Source: Micromonospora sp. HNM0581 (GTDB lineage Bacteria; Actinomycetota; Actinomycetes; Mycobacteriales; Micromonosporaceae). Taken from it: DNA of 64,000 nucleotides. Position 1 is the stretch's first letter. Every line of letters starts with the position of its first letter. Below, piece after piece: positions 8,473 through 17,739 of this stretch. The notes beneath the pieces are model-generated. The model made no database searches. It was not told the origin of the DNA and saw only the letters and a list, made by a program, of their open reading frames with translations. The DNA is taken from NCBI RefSeq assembly GCF_012726175.1, contig NZ_JAASAD010000011.1, positions 1-64,000 of the forward strand, read 5' to 3'. The position numbers were made by a program, and so were the translations under genes.

Positions 8473-11019
8473 TCAGCGGGGATGCGAGGTCGTCGCCCGG
8501 GCGTGGTCCCGGCCAGCTGACACGTCGAAGGCCAGCCGGTCGTCCCGGGCGTCGACGGTGACCCGCTGACCGGGTGAGACCTGCTGCTCGAGCAGCATCC
8601 GGGACAGGTGGTTGTCGACTTCCCGCTGGATCACCCGGCGCAGCGGCCGGGCACCGAACTCCGGCTGGTAGCCGTGCTCGGCGAGCCAGTCGATGCCGGC
8701 GGCGGTGAAGTCCACCTCGATGTCCTGGGCGTGCAGCCGGCGACGGGTCTCCTCCAGCAGCAGTTCGGTGATCTGGCGCAGTTGCTCCGCCTCCAGCCGA
8801 CGGAAGATGATCACCTCGTCGATCCGGTTGAGGAACTCGGGGCGGAAGTTGTCCTGCAACCGGCGCATCAGCCGCTCCCGCAGCTCGTCGCTCTCCTGCC
8901 CGGGATCGCCGGCACCGAACCCGACCGCGCGCTGGCTACCGGTGATCAGCTCGGAGCCCAGGTTGCTCGTCATGATCAGGACGGTGTTCTTGAAGTTGAC
9001 GGTGCGGCCCTGGCTGTCGGTCAGCCGACCGTCGTCGAGTACCTGCAACAGCACGTTGAACACGTCGGGGTGGGCCTTCTCGATCTCGTCGAGCAGCACC
9101 ACCGCGTACGGGCGGCGACGCACCGCCTCGGTGAGCTGGCCGGCCTCCTCGTACCCCACGTAGCCGGGCGGGGCACCGACCAGGCGACTGACCGTGTGCC
9201 GTTCCTGGAACTCGCTCATGTCCACCCGGACCATCCGGTCCGCCGCACCGAACAACGCCTCGGCCAACGCACGGCCCAGTTCGGTCTTGCCGACGCCGGT
9301 GGGCCCGAGGAACAGGAAGCTGCCCATCGGACGGTTCGGATCAGCCAGGCCGGTACGGGAGCGACGCACCGCCTCGGCGACCGCGGTGACCGCGTCGTCC
9401 TGTCCCACGACCTTCTCGTGCAACTGGCCCTCCAGCCGCAGCAGCCGGTCCCGTTCCTCCTCGGTGAGCTGGCTGGCCGGGATGCCGGTGGCCCGGGACA
9501 CCACCTCGGCGATCTCCTCGGATCCCACCTGCGGTACCTGGCTGCCGCTGCCGTCGTCGCCCCGGGCCCGGTGCACCTGCCCTTCCAGTTCCGCGACCCG
9601 GTCACGCAGCGCGGAGGCGCGTTCGTACTGTTCGTCGGCGACCGCCTGCTCCTTGTCGCGTCGCACCTCCTCGAGCTGCTGTTCCAGGTCGCGCACGTCG
9701 GCGTCGGGGGTGCGGGTCCGCAGCCGCACGCGGGCGCCGGCCTGATCGATCAGGTCGATCGCCTTGTCCGGGAGGAACCGGTCGGTCAGATAGCGGTCGG
9801 ACAGTTCCGCGGCGGTCACCAACGCTTCGTCGGTGAACCGCACCTGGTGGTGCGCCTCGTACCGATCCCGCAGCCCCCGCAGGATGGCCACGGTGTCCTC
9901 GACCGTGGGCTCGGGCACGAACACCGGCTGGAAGCGCCGGGCCAACGCGGCGTCCTTCTCGATGCTGCGCCGGTACTCGTCGAGAGTGGTCGCGCCGATC
10001 ACCCTCAGCTCACCGCGCGCCAGCGCCGGCTTGAGCATGTTGGAGGCGTCCATGCCACCCTCACTGCCTGCGCCGCCTGCGCCGACGAGCGTGTGGATCT
10101 CGTCCAGGAAGATGATCAGCTCGTCCCGGTGGGCCCGGATCTCGTCGATCACCTTCTTCAGCCGCTCCTCGAAGTCACCCCGGTAGCGGGTGCCGGCAAC
10201 GAGCCCGGCCAGGTCCAACTGGATGACCCGCTTGCCGAGCAACGTCTGCGGTACGTCGCCGTCGCAGATCCGCTCCGCCAGGCCCTCGACGATCGCGGTC
10301 TTGCCCACGCCGGCCTCCCCGATCAGCACCGGGTTGTTCTTGGTACGCCGCGACAGGATCTCCACCGCCTGCTCGATCTCGTCGGCGCGTCCGATCACCG
10401 GGTCGATCTGGTCGTTGCGAGCCAGGTCGGTGAGGTCCTGGCCGTACTGGTCGAGTGTCGGCGTGCCCCGGTCCGGCCGTGGCCCGTTGGCCGGTCCCCG
10501 CTCGGCGTTGGCGGCCTGCAGGGACTCCGGTTGGATACGGCCGGCGGCGAGCATCCGACCGGCGGGCGACTCGGGATTCAACGGCAGGGCCATCAGGATG
10601 TGCTCCGGCCCGATGTAGTTGGCACCCATCGCCCGGGACAACTGGTGGGCGTCGAGCAGCGCCCGTTTGGCCGCCGGAGTCAGCGACAGGTTCGGCGGTA
10701 CCTCGCCCTGCGGGGCACCGTCACCACGCCCACCGAGGGCGTTGACCAGGGTGTCCGGGTCCGCGCCCGCCCGCCGGACCAGGTCCTGCAGGGGCTCGCG
10801 CTGCAGCGCCGCCCAGAGCAGGTGATCGGTGTCCAGGTCGTTGCTCTTCTTCTGCGCGGCCCGACGCGCCGCGTCGGCGAGCATCTCCCGCGCGTCCGCG
10901 GTCATCAGCCGGGTGATGTCCACCCGGTGCGCCGGGCGTCGTCCGCCCTCGCCCCGTCCGAAGTACCGCGCCAGGAACTCGTCCCACGGGTCGGAGCCGA
11001 AGTCACCGGGTCCAATCAT
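8473..11019 (-). CDS. ClpC-type ATP-dependent Clp protease ATP-binding subunit
   Basis: An 848-aa Hsp100 unfoldase with two AAA+ modules. It has two N-terminal Clp repeats (~32-175), Walker A GEAGVGKT (234-241) with Walker [11 protein letters not shown] (301-310), and second Walker A GPTGVGKT (572-579) with [11 protein letters not shown]. The middle domain is short and carries a UVR-like coiled coil (446-480), as in ClpC, not the long ClpB middle domain. A VGF tripeptide (699-701) sits where ClpC has its ClpP-docking loop, so it probably feeds ClpP. The extra N terminus [22 protein letters not shown] is unlike canonical ClpC1, which suggests a paralogue. GGAGGA lies about 6 nt before the ATG at 11019. 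It heads a three-gene operon. Confidence 0.9.
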   Translation of the reverse strand: MIGPGDFGSDPWDEFLARYFGRGEGGRRPAHRVDITRLMTADAREMLADAARRAAQKKSNDLDTDHLLWAALQREPLQDLVRRAGADPDTLVNALGGRGDGAPQGEVPPNLSLTPAAKRALLDAHQLSRAMGANYIGPEHILMALPLNPESPAGRMLAAGRIQPESLQAANAERGPANGPRPDRGTPTLDQYGQDLTDLARNDQIDPVIGRADEIEQAVEILSRRTKNNPVLIGEAGVGKTAIVEGLAERICDGDVPQTLLGKRVIQLDLAGLVAGTRYRGDFEERLKKVIDEIRAHRDELIIFLDEIHTLVGAGGAGSEGGMDASNMLKPALARGELRVIGATTLDEYRRSIEKDAALARRFQPVFVPEPTVEDTVAILRGLRDRYEAHHQVRFTDEALVTAAELSDRYLTDRFLPDKAIDLIDQAGARVRLRTRTPDADVRDLEQQLEEVRRDKEQAVADEQYERASALRDRVAELEGQVHRARGDDGSGSQVPQVGSEEIAEVVSRATGIPASQLTEEERDRLLRLEGQLHEKVVGQDDAVTAVAEAVRRSRTGLADPNRPMGSFLFLGPTGVGKTELGRALAEALFGAADRMVRVDMSEFQERHTVSRLVGAPPGYVGYEEAGQLTEAVRRRPYAVVLLDEIEKAHPDVFNVLLQVLDDGRLTDSQGRTVNFKNTVLIMTSNLGSELITGSQRAVGFGAGDPGQESDELRERLMRRLQDNFRPEFLNRIDEVIIFRRLEAEQLRQITELLLEETRRRLHAQDIEVDFTAAGIDWLAEHGYQPEFGARPLRRVIQREVDNHLSRMLLEQQVSPGQRVTVDARDDRLAFDVSAGRDHARATTSHPR

Positions 11020-11135
11020 GTCTGTCCTCCGCGGTCGGGCGCGAGACGGTCGGCACGGGCTACCCAGGCACCGGCCGGACAAACGCCTCGAAGGGCCAAC
11101 CGGCCGTTGCCGCCACCGGATGGCAGGCTGGGCGG

Positions 11136-11531
11136 ATGGAACCGACACCGCTGCTGATCGTGGACGCTGCCAACGTGGTCGGCTCACGCCCGGACGGCTG
11201 GTGGCGCGACCGGGCCGGTGCCACCGCCCGACTGCGGGACACGCTCGTGGCGCTCGGTGGACGGGGTGTGCCGCCGGAGGTGCCGCCCCCCGTCGAGGTG
11301 GTGCTGGTGGTGGAGGGCGCGGCCCGCGACGTGCCGGGCGTCGAGGGAGTACGTGTGGTGTCCGCCGCTGGTTCCGGTGACGACGCCGTCGTCGACCTGG
11401 TTGCCCGCGCCGGGCAGCGGCGACTGGTGGTGGTGGTGACGGCCGACCGCGAGCTACGAGCCCGGGTCACCGCGTACGGCGCCGAGGTGCGTGGGCCCCG
11501 GTGGCTGACCGGCGGTGGTGGCGCCAAGTGA
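11136..11531 (+). CDS. PIN/NYN-like small protein
   Basis: A 131-aa protein starting MEPTPLLIVDAANVVGSRPDGWWRDR. Acidic residues at D10, at GDDAVVDL and at VVTADRELRARV fit a PIN/NYN nuclease-like fold, with the typical order hydrophobic strand-D-N, then DD, then TADR-L. This is motif reading, so nuclease activity is not proven. The gene is divergent from the ClpC-like operon across 116 nt and precedes the helical/FtsK cluster by 147 nt. It may be independent of it. Confidence 0.65.
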   Translation: MEPTPLLIVDAANVVGSRPDGWWRDRAGATARLRDTLVALGGRGVPPEVPPPVEVVLVVEGAARDVPGVEGVRVVSAAGSGDDAVVDLVARAGQRRLVVVVTADRELRARVTAYGAEVRGPRWLTGGGGAK

Positions 11532-11678
11532 GCATCCATCCACCGGTCCCACGAATCGGACCCGGGGTGCCACCGGTCGACAACGGGTCGGCGGGGCGGG
11601 AACACTGACAGGGCACCTGTTCTGTCCCCCACCGGCATAGGCTCTAATGGAGTCCTCCCCGCCCCCAGGAGGTTCCGC

Positions 11679-11939
11679 GTGGCGAGCGTCGCCGAGCTCA
11701 AGGCAGCCATCGATGTCGCACTTCAGCAGATCGGTGACGGTCAGAGCGCCGTGCAGGCGGCCGGCGAGAAACTTGCCGAGGCTCAGCAGACCCTCGCCGG
11801 AGCGCTGGAGGGCAGCGGTCACACCACGGTCGAGGCGGCCCAGGCGTCGTTGACCCAGGCCAGCCAGGAGCTGGAGGAGTGCCTCGCCGCGACACTCGTC
11901 GCGGTCGAGCAGGCCCAGCAGTACGTCTCGACGCTGTAG
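11679..11939 (+). CDS. 86-aa helical-hairpin protein of the FtsK-like cluster
   Basis: An Ala-, Gln- and Glu-rich protein predicted to be two long helices (~3-43 and ~50-84) joined by a short turn, GSGHTTVE. That shape and size resemble WXG100-type secretion substrates, but there is no W-x-G motif. The GTG start has AGGAGG about 7 nt upstream. The stop is 8 nt before the next gene, so it is the first gene of a tight run with the 355-aa protein, the FtsK-like ATPase and the membrane protein. The role is unknown; a partner or substrate of the ATPase is inferred. Confidence 0.7.
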   Translation: MASVAELKAAIDVALQQIGDGQSAVQAAGEKLAEAQQTLAGALEGSGHTTVEAAQASLTQASQELEECLAATLVAVEQAQQYVSTL

Positions 11940-11947
11940 GGGCGGGC

Positions 11948-13015
11948 GTGTCCATCGTCGAGGAGGTCGGCGCTCAGGTTCGCGCCGCCGCCGAGGAGTT
12001 GCCGCTGGGCCTGTTGGGGCAGGCGCTGGAGAAGTTCGGGCTGGCCAGCGAACGGTTGCGCTGGGTGCGTCAGGAGTCGGCGAACCCGATGGGGGTGCCG
12101 GAGCTGTCCGCCGCCACCGAGCACGCGGAGTCCGCCGGCTACGCGTTGCGGTTGGCCCAGGAGCAGCTGACCACGTATCTCGCGGCGATCGGGCTGGCGC
12201 CCGACGGTGCACCACCCCCTGCCGGGCAGCCGCAGCGGCGGCCGGTGCACGACGCGCCGGGCGCGGCCGAACCGGTGGTCGACGCGCCCGAGCCGGTCGG
12301 CGAGGTGCGGCTGCGCCGCTGGTGGTCGGTGCGGGTGGCCGAGCTGACCGGCGGCCGGGAGGGCGCTCCCGAGCAACCCGACGAGGGCATCGCCGACGCC
12401 CGGGAGCTGCTGCGCCGGGTGGTACGCGGGGTCCGGGCCGGTGACCGCGACCGGCTGCACCGTGACCTGCGCGGCGCACACGCCGACGTGGGGCTCGGCC
12501 TGGCCGCTGTGGCCCCGCCGCTGCTGCGGGATCTCGCCGGTGAGCTGCTCGGTCATCCGCCGCGCAGCGACGACCTGGCCCGACTGCACCGCGAACTCGA
12601 CGGTCGGGTCCGCGACCTGCTCCCCGGGCTGCCGGCCCCGGTGCTGGACACCCTGCTGACCCGGGTCTGCCGGATGCCTCCGCCACGCCGCGGCGAGGGC
12701 GAGCAGCCGCACGCCGCCGACCCGGCGGTCACCGCCGGGGTACTCACCGGCGTCCTGCTCGACCGCCTCGGCCGCGACCTGCCGGCCGAGGGCACCGGCG
12801 GCCCGGTCGGGGCCCGACCTGACAGCAGCGGGGCCAACGGCGCTGCACCGGCCGGGCGGGACGGCGAGCCGGCTCGCGGCCGGCGGCCGGAGCCCGGTCG
12901 GATGCCCGGGCCAGCCGACGGCGGTGATCCGGCGACACCGTGGGCCGCGGCATCGGCCCGGACCACCTCCGGTGCCGGACCGAGCGCCCGGCCGAGGCAC
13001 GGGATCGATGGCTGA
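11948..13015 (+). CDS. 355-aa protein of the FtsK-like cluster, helical N terminus
   Basis: The first ~80 residues (SIVEEVGAQVRAAAEELP..., then 'ATEHAESAGYALRLAQEQLTTYLAAIG') look like a second helical hairpin, echoing the 86-aa neighbour. A helical domain (~140-250) follows, and the last ~90 residues are disordered, rich in Gly, Pro, Ala and Arg. There is no signal peptide and no membrane segment. The GTG at 11948 is chosen because it lies 8 nt after the previous stop and the conserved helical part begins there. The stop overlaps the start of the FtsK-like gene by 8 nt. I do not recognise the family. Confidence 0.7.
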   Translation: MSIVEEVGAQVRAAAEELPLGLLGQALEKFGLASERLRWVRQESANPMGVPELSAATEHAESAGYALRLAQEQLTTYLAAIGLAPDGAPPPAGQPQRRPVHDAPGAAEPVVDAPEPVGEVRLRRWWSVRVAELTGGREGAPEQPDEGIADARELLRRVVRGVRAGDRDRLHRDLRGAHADVGLGLAAVAPPLLRDLAGELLGHPPRSDDLARLHRELDGRVRDLLPGLPAPVLDTLLTRVCRMPPPRRGEGEQPHAADPAVTAGVLTGVLLDRLGRDLPAEGTGGPVGARPDSSGANGAAPAGRDGEPARGRRPEPGRMPGPADGGDPATPWAAASARTTSGAGPSARPRHGIDG

Positions 13016-15677
13016 CCGGCGCAACCAGCTGGTCACCCGCGTCCGGGAACTGCTCGCCGAGGCACTCGGTGCGGCCCGGGAACGATCGGCCACGGCACAC
13101 ACCACGCTCGGCGTCGCCCGTGAGCGGGCGGTACGGGTGCGACGGGCGGCCGCGGCCGTACCGGAACGGGTCGGCGCCGAACGTGACCGTCGCCTCGCCG
13201 AGATCGACTCCCGGCACGCGGCACGGCTGGCGGCGCTGGCCCGGGAAGCGGCCGAGGCCGCGGTCCGGGAGGCGCCCGGCGCGGGTTCGGCGGATTGGTC
13301 GCAGTGGCGTCCGACCCCGGCCGACCGGGCCGAAGCGCCGGGCGCGTGCCGGATCGGCACCGTGGAGCTGGCCGCGCCCGAGCCGGTGCCGGCCTTGATG
13401 TCGCTGCTCGACTCCGGGCACGTGAAGCTGGACGGCGACGCCGACGGCTGCGCGGCGGTGGTCGCCGCGCTGCTGCTGCGCAGCCTGGGTCGGGCCGCAC
13501 CGGGCAGCGTACGGCTGATCGGCTACGACCCGGACCGGCTCGGTGGCGGTTTGGCCGGATTCGCCCCGCTGGGTCCGGCGGGACTGCTCACCTTCGTCGG
13601 TCCGGGTGGTCTGGGCCGGCTCCTCGACGACCTGGTGGAGCAGATCCGCCGGATCAACGAGACCGTCCTGGCCGGTGAGCACGCCTCGCTGCGCGAGCTG
13701 GCTGCCGCGACGGGACGCCGCCCCGAACCGTGGCGGGTCGCGGTGCTGCTCGGCGGCGACGAGGTGTCCCGGCACGAACGCGGCCAACTGGACCGGGTGG
13801 TACGTGCCGGCGCGGCCTGTGGCGTACACCTGATCGTGCGGGGGGTGCCGGTGCCCGATGGTCCGGCGGTAACCCGGGTGACGGTGACCGCGGACGGCGC
13901 CCGGATCGGTAGCCTGCCGGTGCGGCTCGATCCACCCCCACCGGCTGCCCTGGTCACCCGGACATGCCGGGACATCGCCTCCGTGGTCAGCGCCGGACCG
14001 ACCCCCACCCCGTTCACCGATCTGCTACCGCCGGTCGACCAGATGTGGCGGGAGGATTCGGCGACCGGTCTCACCGCGCCCATCGGTGAGGGACCGCAGG
14101 GCCGCCCGGTGCTGCTCACCCTCGGCGACTATCCACCGCACGCACTGATCGGCGGGCCGTCGGGCACCGGCAAGACCAACCTGATCTTCGCTTGGATCGG
14201 GGCTCTCGCGGCCCGCTACTCCCCCACCGAATTGGAGTTCTACCTGCTGGATTTCAAGGAAGGGGTGTCGTTCGCCCGGTTCGCCCAGGGCCGGCGGGAC
14301 CCGAGCTGGCTGCCGCACATGCGCCTGGTCGGCATCAACGTCAACACCGACCGGGAGTTCGGCCTGGCGCTGCTGCGCTTCCTGGCCGAGGAACTGCGCC
14401 GACGGGCGGACGCCGCCAAGAAGCACGAGGTCACCAAGCTGGCTGAGCTGCGCGCGGTGGACCCGACCGGGCACTGGCCCCGCATCGTCGCGGTCGTCGA
14501 CGAATTCCAGATGCTGCTCGCCGGCCGGGACGCGGTCGCCCGGGACGCGGCCGACCTGCTGGAGGACCTGGCCCGCCGGGGCCGCTCCCAGGGGATCCAC
14601 CTGGTGCTGGCCTCGCAGGACGTACGCGGCATCGAGGCGTTGTGGGGTCGACCCGCGCTGGTCGCCCAGTTCACCCTGCGGATCGCGCTGCCGAAGGCGC
14701 TGCGCATCCTCGCCGAACGCAACGACGCCGCCCAGTCGCTGCCGAAGTTCCACGCGGTGGTCAACGCCGAATCGGGCCTGACCGAAGGTAACCAGGTGGC
14801 CCGGATCCCGTCGGCAGGTGACTGGGAGACGTGGAGCGACCTGCAGCACCGGCTGTGGCGGATGCGTCCGGCCGAAGCCGCACCGGCCCGTCTCTTCGAC
14901 GGCGACGCCGTTCCACGGCTGTCCGACGCGCCCGACTTCCGGGCGCTACGGGCACCGGAGGTCGGAACGCCCCGCGGACCGGTCGCGCTGCTCGGGGAGA
15001 TCATCGACGTGCAGGCCCGCTCGGCGGCGCTGCGCCTGCCCCGGGCACCGGGGCGCAACCTGGCCGTCCTGGGCACCCGGGTCGACGAGGCGTGCGCGGT
15101 ACTTGACGCGGCTGCCCGCTCACTGGCACGGCAGCATCGCCCCGGCACTGCCCGCTTCTCGATCGCCTGCCTGGACGCGGACGCCGACCCGGCGGCCCGC
15201 GCCCTGTACGAGGATCTCGCCGACGACGCCGCCTGGTACGACGAGGAGACAGTGGCCGAACTGATGGCCGAGACCGCGGAAACGCTGGGTGCGCCCGGCA
15301 CCACCGGCGCCCCCCACTTTCTGCTGCTGTTCGCCGTCGACGCGGCGGCCGGGACGCTTGCCGCACGCACCGGACGGGCCACCGGGCTGGAGAACCTACG
15401 TCGGATCCTGCACGACGGACCCGAGCGGCGCACACACGTGCTGGCCTGGTGGCGCGGGGTGGCCCGGATGCGCGCCGACCTGGGGGGCACGGGCGCCCGT
15501 ACCGATCAGATCGGCGCATGGGTGGCGCTGGACGCCCACGGCGGCGAGTTGGGCCCGTCGTTGTACCCGGGCAGTGGGGGGCCGGACTGGTATCCCCGCC
15601 CGTGGCGTGGGCTGTTCTTCGACCGGGCGGTGCACCGGACCGGGCAGACCATCATCCCCTACGGGCCGGCACGATGA
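13008..15677 (+). CDS. FtsK/SpoIIIE-type ATPase with three-module, EccC-like layout
   Basis: An 889-aa P-loop ATPase. Residues ~1-90 are a coiled coil. A first FtsK-like module (~120-320) lacks a Walker A. The central module has an intact Walker A, GGPSGTGKT (382-390), and Walker B IVAVVDEF (493-500), plus a conserved VLASQD strand end. A third module (~650-880) has the start of a P-loop strand but the degenerate sequence LGTRVDE. One active and two degenerate modules recall EccC/EssC of type VII secretion, but there is no N-terminal membrane anchor. The ATG overlaps the previous gene's stop, and the stop overlaps the next start as ATGA. A DNA or protein translocase is possible; neither is shown. 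Confidence 0.85.
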   Translation: MADRRNQLVTRVRELLAEALGAARERSATAHTTLGVARERAVRVRRAAAAVPERVGAERDRRLAEIDSRHAARLAALAREAAEAAVREAPGAGSADWSQWRPTPADRAEAPGACRIGTVELAAPEPVPALMSLLDSGHVKLDGDADGCAAVVAALLLRSLGRAAPGSVRLIGYDPDRLGGGLAGFAPLGPAGLLTFVGPGGLGRLLDDLVEQIRRINETVLAGEHASLRELAAATGRRPEPWRVAVLLGGDEVSRHERGQLDRVVRAGAACGVHLIVRGVPVPDGPAVTRVTVTADGARIGSLPVRLDPPPPAALVTRTCRDIASVVSAGPTPTPFTDLLPPVDQMWREDSATGLTAPIGEGPQGRPVLLTLGDYPPHALIGGPSGTGKTNLIFAWIGALAARYSPTELEFYLLDFKEGVSFARFAQGRRDPSWLPHMRLVGINVNTDREFGLALLRFLAEELRRRADAAKKHEVTKLAELRAVDPTGHWPRIVAVVDEFQMLLAGRDAVARDAADLLEDLARRGRSQGIHLVLASQDVRGIEALWGRPALVAQFTLRIALPKALRILAERNDAAQSLPKFHAVVNAESGLTEGNQVARIPSAGDWETWSDLQHRLWRMRPAEAAPARLFDGDAVPRLSDAPDFRALRAPEVGTPRGPVALLGEIIDVQARSAALRLPRAPGRNLAVLGTRVDEACAVLDAAARSLARQHRPGTARFSIACLDADADPAARALYEDLADDAAWYDEETVAELMAETAETLGAPGTTGAPHFLLLFAVDAAAGTLAARTGRATGLENLRRILHDGPERRTHVLAWWRGVARMRADLGGTGARTDQIGAWVALDAHGGELGPSLYPGSGGPDWYPRPWRGLFFDRAVHRTGQTIIPYGPAR

Positions 15678-16336
15678 ACGAACCGGTCACCAGTCGGACG
15701 TACGCGGCGCAGCTGCGTCGGCTCGCCGAGCTGACGACCCGGGTGCGGGAGCAGCGCACGGAGGCGTGGGACTGGTACGAGCAGCAGTGCGCGGCGGCGG
15801 ACCGGGCGGTGGCCGAGTCCGCCGACGAGGTGCACCGGGCCGAGCAGGAGCTGGCAGCCGCCCGCGACACGCAGGAGCAGGTGGACGCCGAGGTGGCGGT
15901 GCTGTGGCAGGAACTGAACAGTCGGCTCGGTGGCGGCGGACGGCGGGCCGGGGCACCACCGGCCCCCGCACCGGAGGCCACCGGCGATCCGCTCGCGCTG
16001 CTGGACGGGGTACGCGAGCTGCTACGCCGTACCCGTCAGCCCGGCGAACTGCCGGGCAACGTCAACCCGCTGCTGGCGCTGTGTGGCGTCGGCGGGGCGC
16101 TGCTGGCGTACGTGCTGGGTGCCGCCGTCCGCGTCCTCGGTAGCCGCAGCGACGACGACCTGGCTGTCGCCCTGCCGGTGCTGGGCCTGGTGGTGACGCT
16201 GCTCGGCCCGGTGCTGGGCCTGATCCCGGCGCGCCTGATCGCCGACCGTCGCCACGCCGTGCTGAGCCCCCGCCCCGTCATCATCGTGGTCATCGCCGGC
16301 CTGGCCACCACCCTTCTCCTTCTCGCTCTCCCCTGA
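15674..16336 (+). CDS. Membrane protein with N-terminal coiled coil, FtsK-like cluster
   Basis: A 220-aa protein. Residues ~5-85 form a coiled coil (LAELTTRVREQRTEAWDWYE..., EQELAAARDTQEQVDAEV). Three hydrophobic segments follow (~125-150, ~158-185, ~197-219), and the protein ends LLLLALP. The ATG overlaps the FtsK-like stop as ATGA, so the two are coupled. As the ATPase has no membrane anchor of its own, this protein could tether it to the membrane through coiled-coil pairing; that is inference. No known family recognised. Confidence 0.75.
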   Translation: MNEPVTSRTYAAQLRRLAELTTRVREQRTEAWDWYEQQCAAADRAVAESADEVHRAEQELAAARDTQEQVDAEVAVLWQELNSRLGGGGRRAGAPPAPAPEATGDPLALLDGVRELLRRTRQPGELPGNVNPLLALCGVGGALLAYVLGAAVRVLGSRSDDDLAVALPVLGLVVTLLGPVLGLIPARLIADRRHAVLSPRPVIIVVIAGLATTLLLLALP

Positions 16337-16360
16337 GCACTTGTGCCGGCCCGATGAGGA

Positions 16361-16386
16361 AGTCCCGCCCGGGACCGACCGGGACT
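16361..16386. terminator. Short hairpin between convergent FtsK-like and JmjC operons
   Basis: AGTCCCG and CGGGACT (7 bp) flank a 12-nt loop in the 56-nt gap between the + strand membrane-protein gene and the end of the - strand oxygenase gene. Confidence 0.4.
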
Positions 16387-16392
16387 GCCTGA

Positions 16393-17730
16393 TCACCGTG
16401 GACGGCGGGGCGGCACGTCAGACGTGATGAGGGCGGCTTCACGGAGGAGACGCCTGGTGAGGGTGAGGCGATCGACGTCGGAGTCCAGGCCGGGAAGGTC
16501 GCCGACGCGGATTCCCGGGCCGGCGAGCAGGGCTCGGACCGCGGGACCGCACTGCGCGGGCAGAGTGACCGTACGGTCAAACAGGTACAACGCCACCCGT
16601 TCGCCCTCGCGGGCCAACTGCCAGCGCAGGCCCGGACGGACCGTGACGACGGTGTCGGCGGTCAGTGCGGAGATCGCGGCGGCCTGGGCCAACGGCCGGA
16701 TCGGTGCCGGACGTGACGCCGTCCAGGCTCGCCGCCGCAGCCGGTCGGCCACGGCCGCCGGGTCGGCACGCAGCAGCCAATCCCGCAGCGCCTCGACCGT
16801 CTCGGCAAGTTCCGGTTCGATGGCGTCCGGGTCGGCCACGTCGATGCCGAACGGCAGGGTCGCCCGCAGTCGCTGGTCCTCGGCGGACAGCGTGAGCAGT
16901 TCCTCGACGAGCGCGTACCGGGTCAACGCCCGGACACCGACCGTCAGGTGCAGTGAGTTGGACTCCTGTGCCTGTGCGCTGTGCAGCCAGCCACGCGGCA
17001 GGTAGAGCGCGTCACCCGGTTCCAGGACCACGTCCAGTGCGGCCGGGCCCTGTGCGGTCGCGGCGACTTCGTCGGCCCGGCCACCCCACGGTTGCCGTTC
17101 CAGGGGGTCGGGCAGCACCGGCGGGTGGATCCGCCAGTGCTTACGGCCGTCGACCTGGAGTACGAAAACGTCGTGGGTGTCGTAGTGGGTGGCGAATCCC
17201 TGGCTGTCCGGTGGGGTCAGGTAGGCGTTCACCTGCAACGGCTGCCCGACGGCCAGGCTGAGGTCCCGGGTGAAGTCGACAAGTGCCGGCCAGGTGCGGT
17301 GCAGACCCTGCAGGACCAGGGTCGCGCCGTCGGCGTACAACTGGAGGATCTTCTCGTCGAGGACCTGGTCGTCGATCTCGGCGCCGGCACCACCACCGCC
17401 GGTGTACCGCGCCGCCGGCAGCACCTGACCGTCCTTGGCCACCCGCAGGAACGGGGTACGCAGGCCACGCCGGCTGAGCAGTTCGTCGGCGTCGGCGGGG
17501 CTGAGCAGATCGATGAAGCCGACCGGGTTGGGTAACTCGGCGGCCCGGGACAGCAGTGGGGTACGCCCCCAGTGTGCGGCGGCGAACTTCGCCGCTTCCA
17601 CGCTGACGCAGCGGGCCAGCGCGGCCGCGGCGGCGATCCGGTCGGCGGGACCGTGCAGGCCGGACAGCGCATCGTCCGGAGACGGAGCCGCCGGGCGGCC
17701 GTGGCCGCCCGGCGGGTCGAGATGTGTCAT
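16393..17730 (-). CDS. JmjC/cupin-fold Fe(II)/2-oxoglutarate oxygenase (ROX-like)
   Basis: A 445-aa protein with a JmjC-type double-stranded beta-helix of the YcfD/ribosomal-oxygenase class. The iron site is seen as HYD (H182, D184) in THYDTHDVFVLQVDGRKHW, with the distal His H250 in LYLPRGWLHSA; a basic residue at 196-197 sits where 2-oxoglutarate is bound in the family. The C-terminal ~180 residues form a winged-helix/dimerisation-like region. YcfD hydroxylates a ribosomal protein Arg. Here the gene starts 9 nt after the stop of a short repeat peptide, so that peptide is a likelier substrate. Its start lies in a small palindrome (GGTGATCTGTCACC), which may tie its translation to the upstream gene. 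Confidence 0.88.
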   Translation of the reverse strand: MTHLDPPGGHGRPAAPSPDDALSGLHGPADRIAAAAALARCVSVEAAKFAAAHWGRTPLLSRAAELPNPVGFIDLLSPADADELLSRRGLRTPFLRVAKDGQVLPAARYTGGGGAGAEIDDQVLDEKILQLYADGATLVLQGLHRTWPALVDFTRDLSLAVGQPLQVNAYLTPPDSQGFATHYDTHDVFVLQVDGRKHWRIHPPVLPDPLERQPWGGRADEVAATAQGPAALDVVLEPGDALYLPRGWLHSAQAQESNSLHLTVGVRALTRYALVEELLTLSAEDQRLRATLPFGIDVADPDAIEPELAETVEALRDWLLRADPAAVADRLRRRAWTASRPAPIRPLAQAAAISALTADTVVTVRPGLRWQLAREGERVALYLFDRTVTLPAQCGPAVRALLAGPGIRVGDLPGLDSDVDRLTLTRRLLREAALITSDVPPRRPR

Positions 17731-17739
17731 GGTGATCTG

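Noticed and set aside
8608..11157. 849-codon open frame on + strand
   Set aside because: Mirror frame of the ClpC-like gene; the - strand frame has clear Walker motifs.
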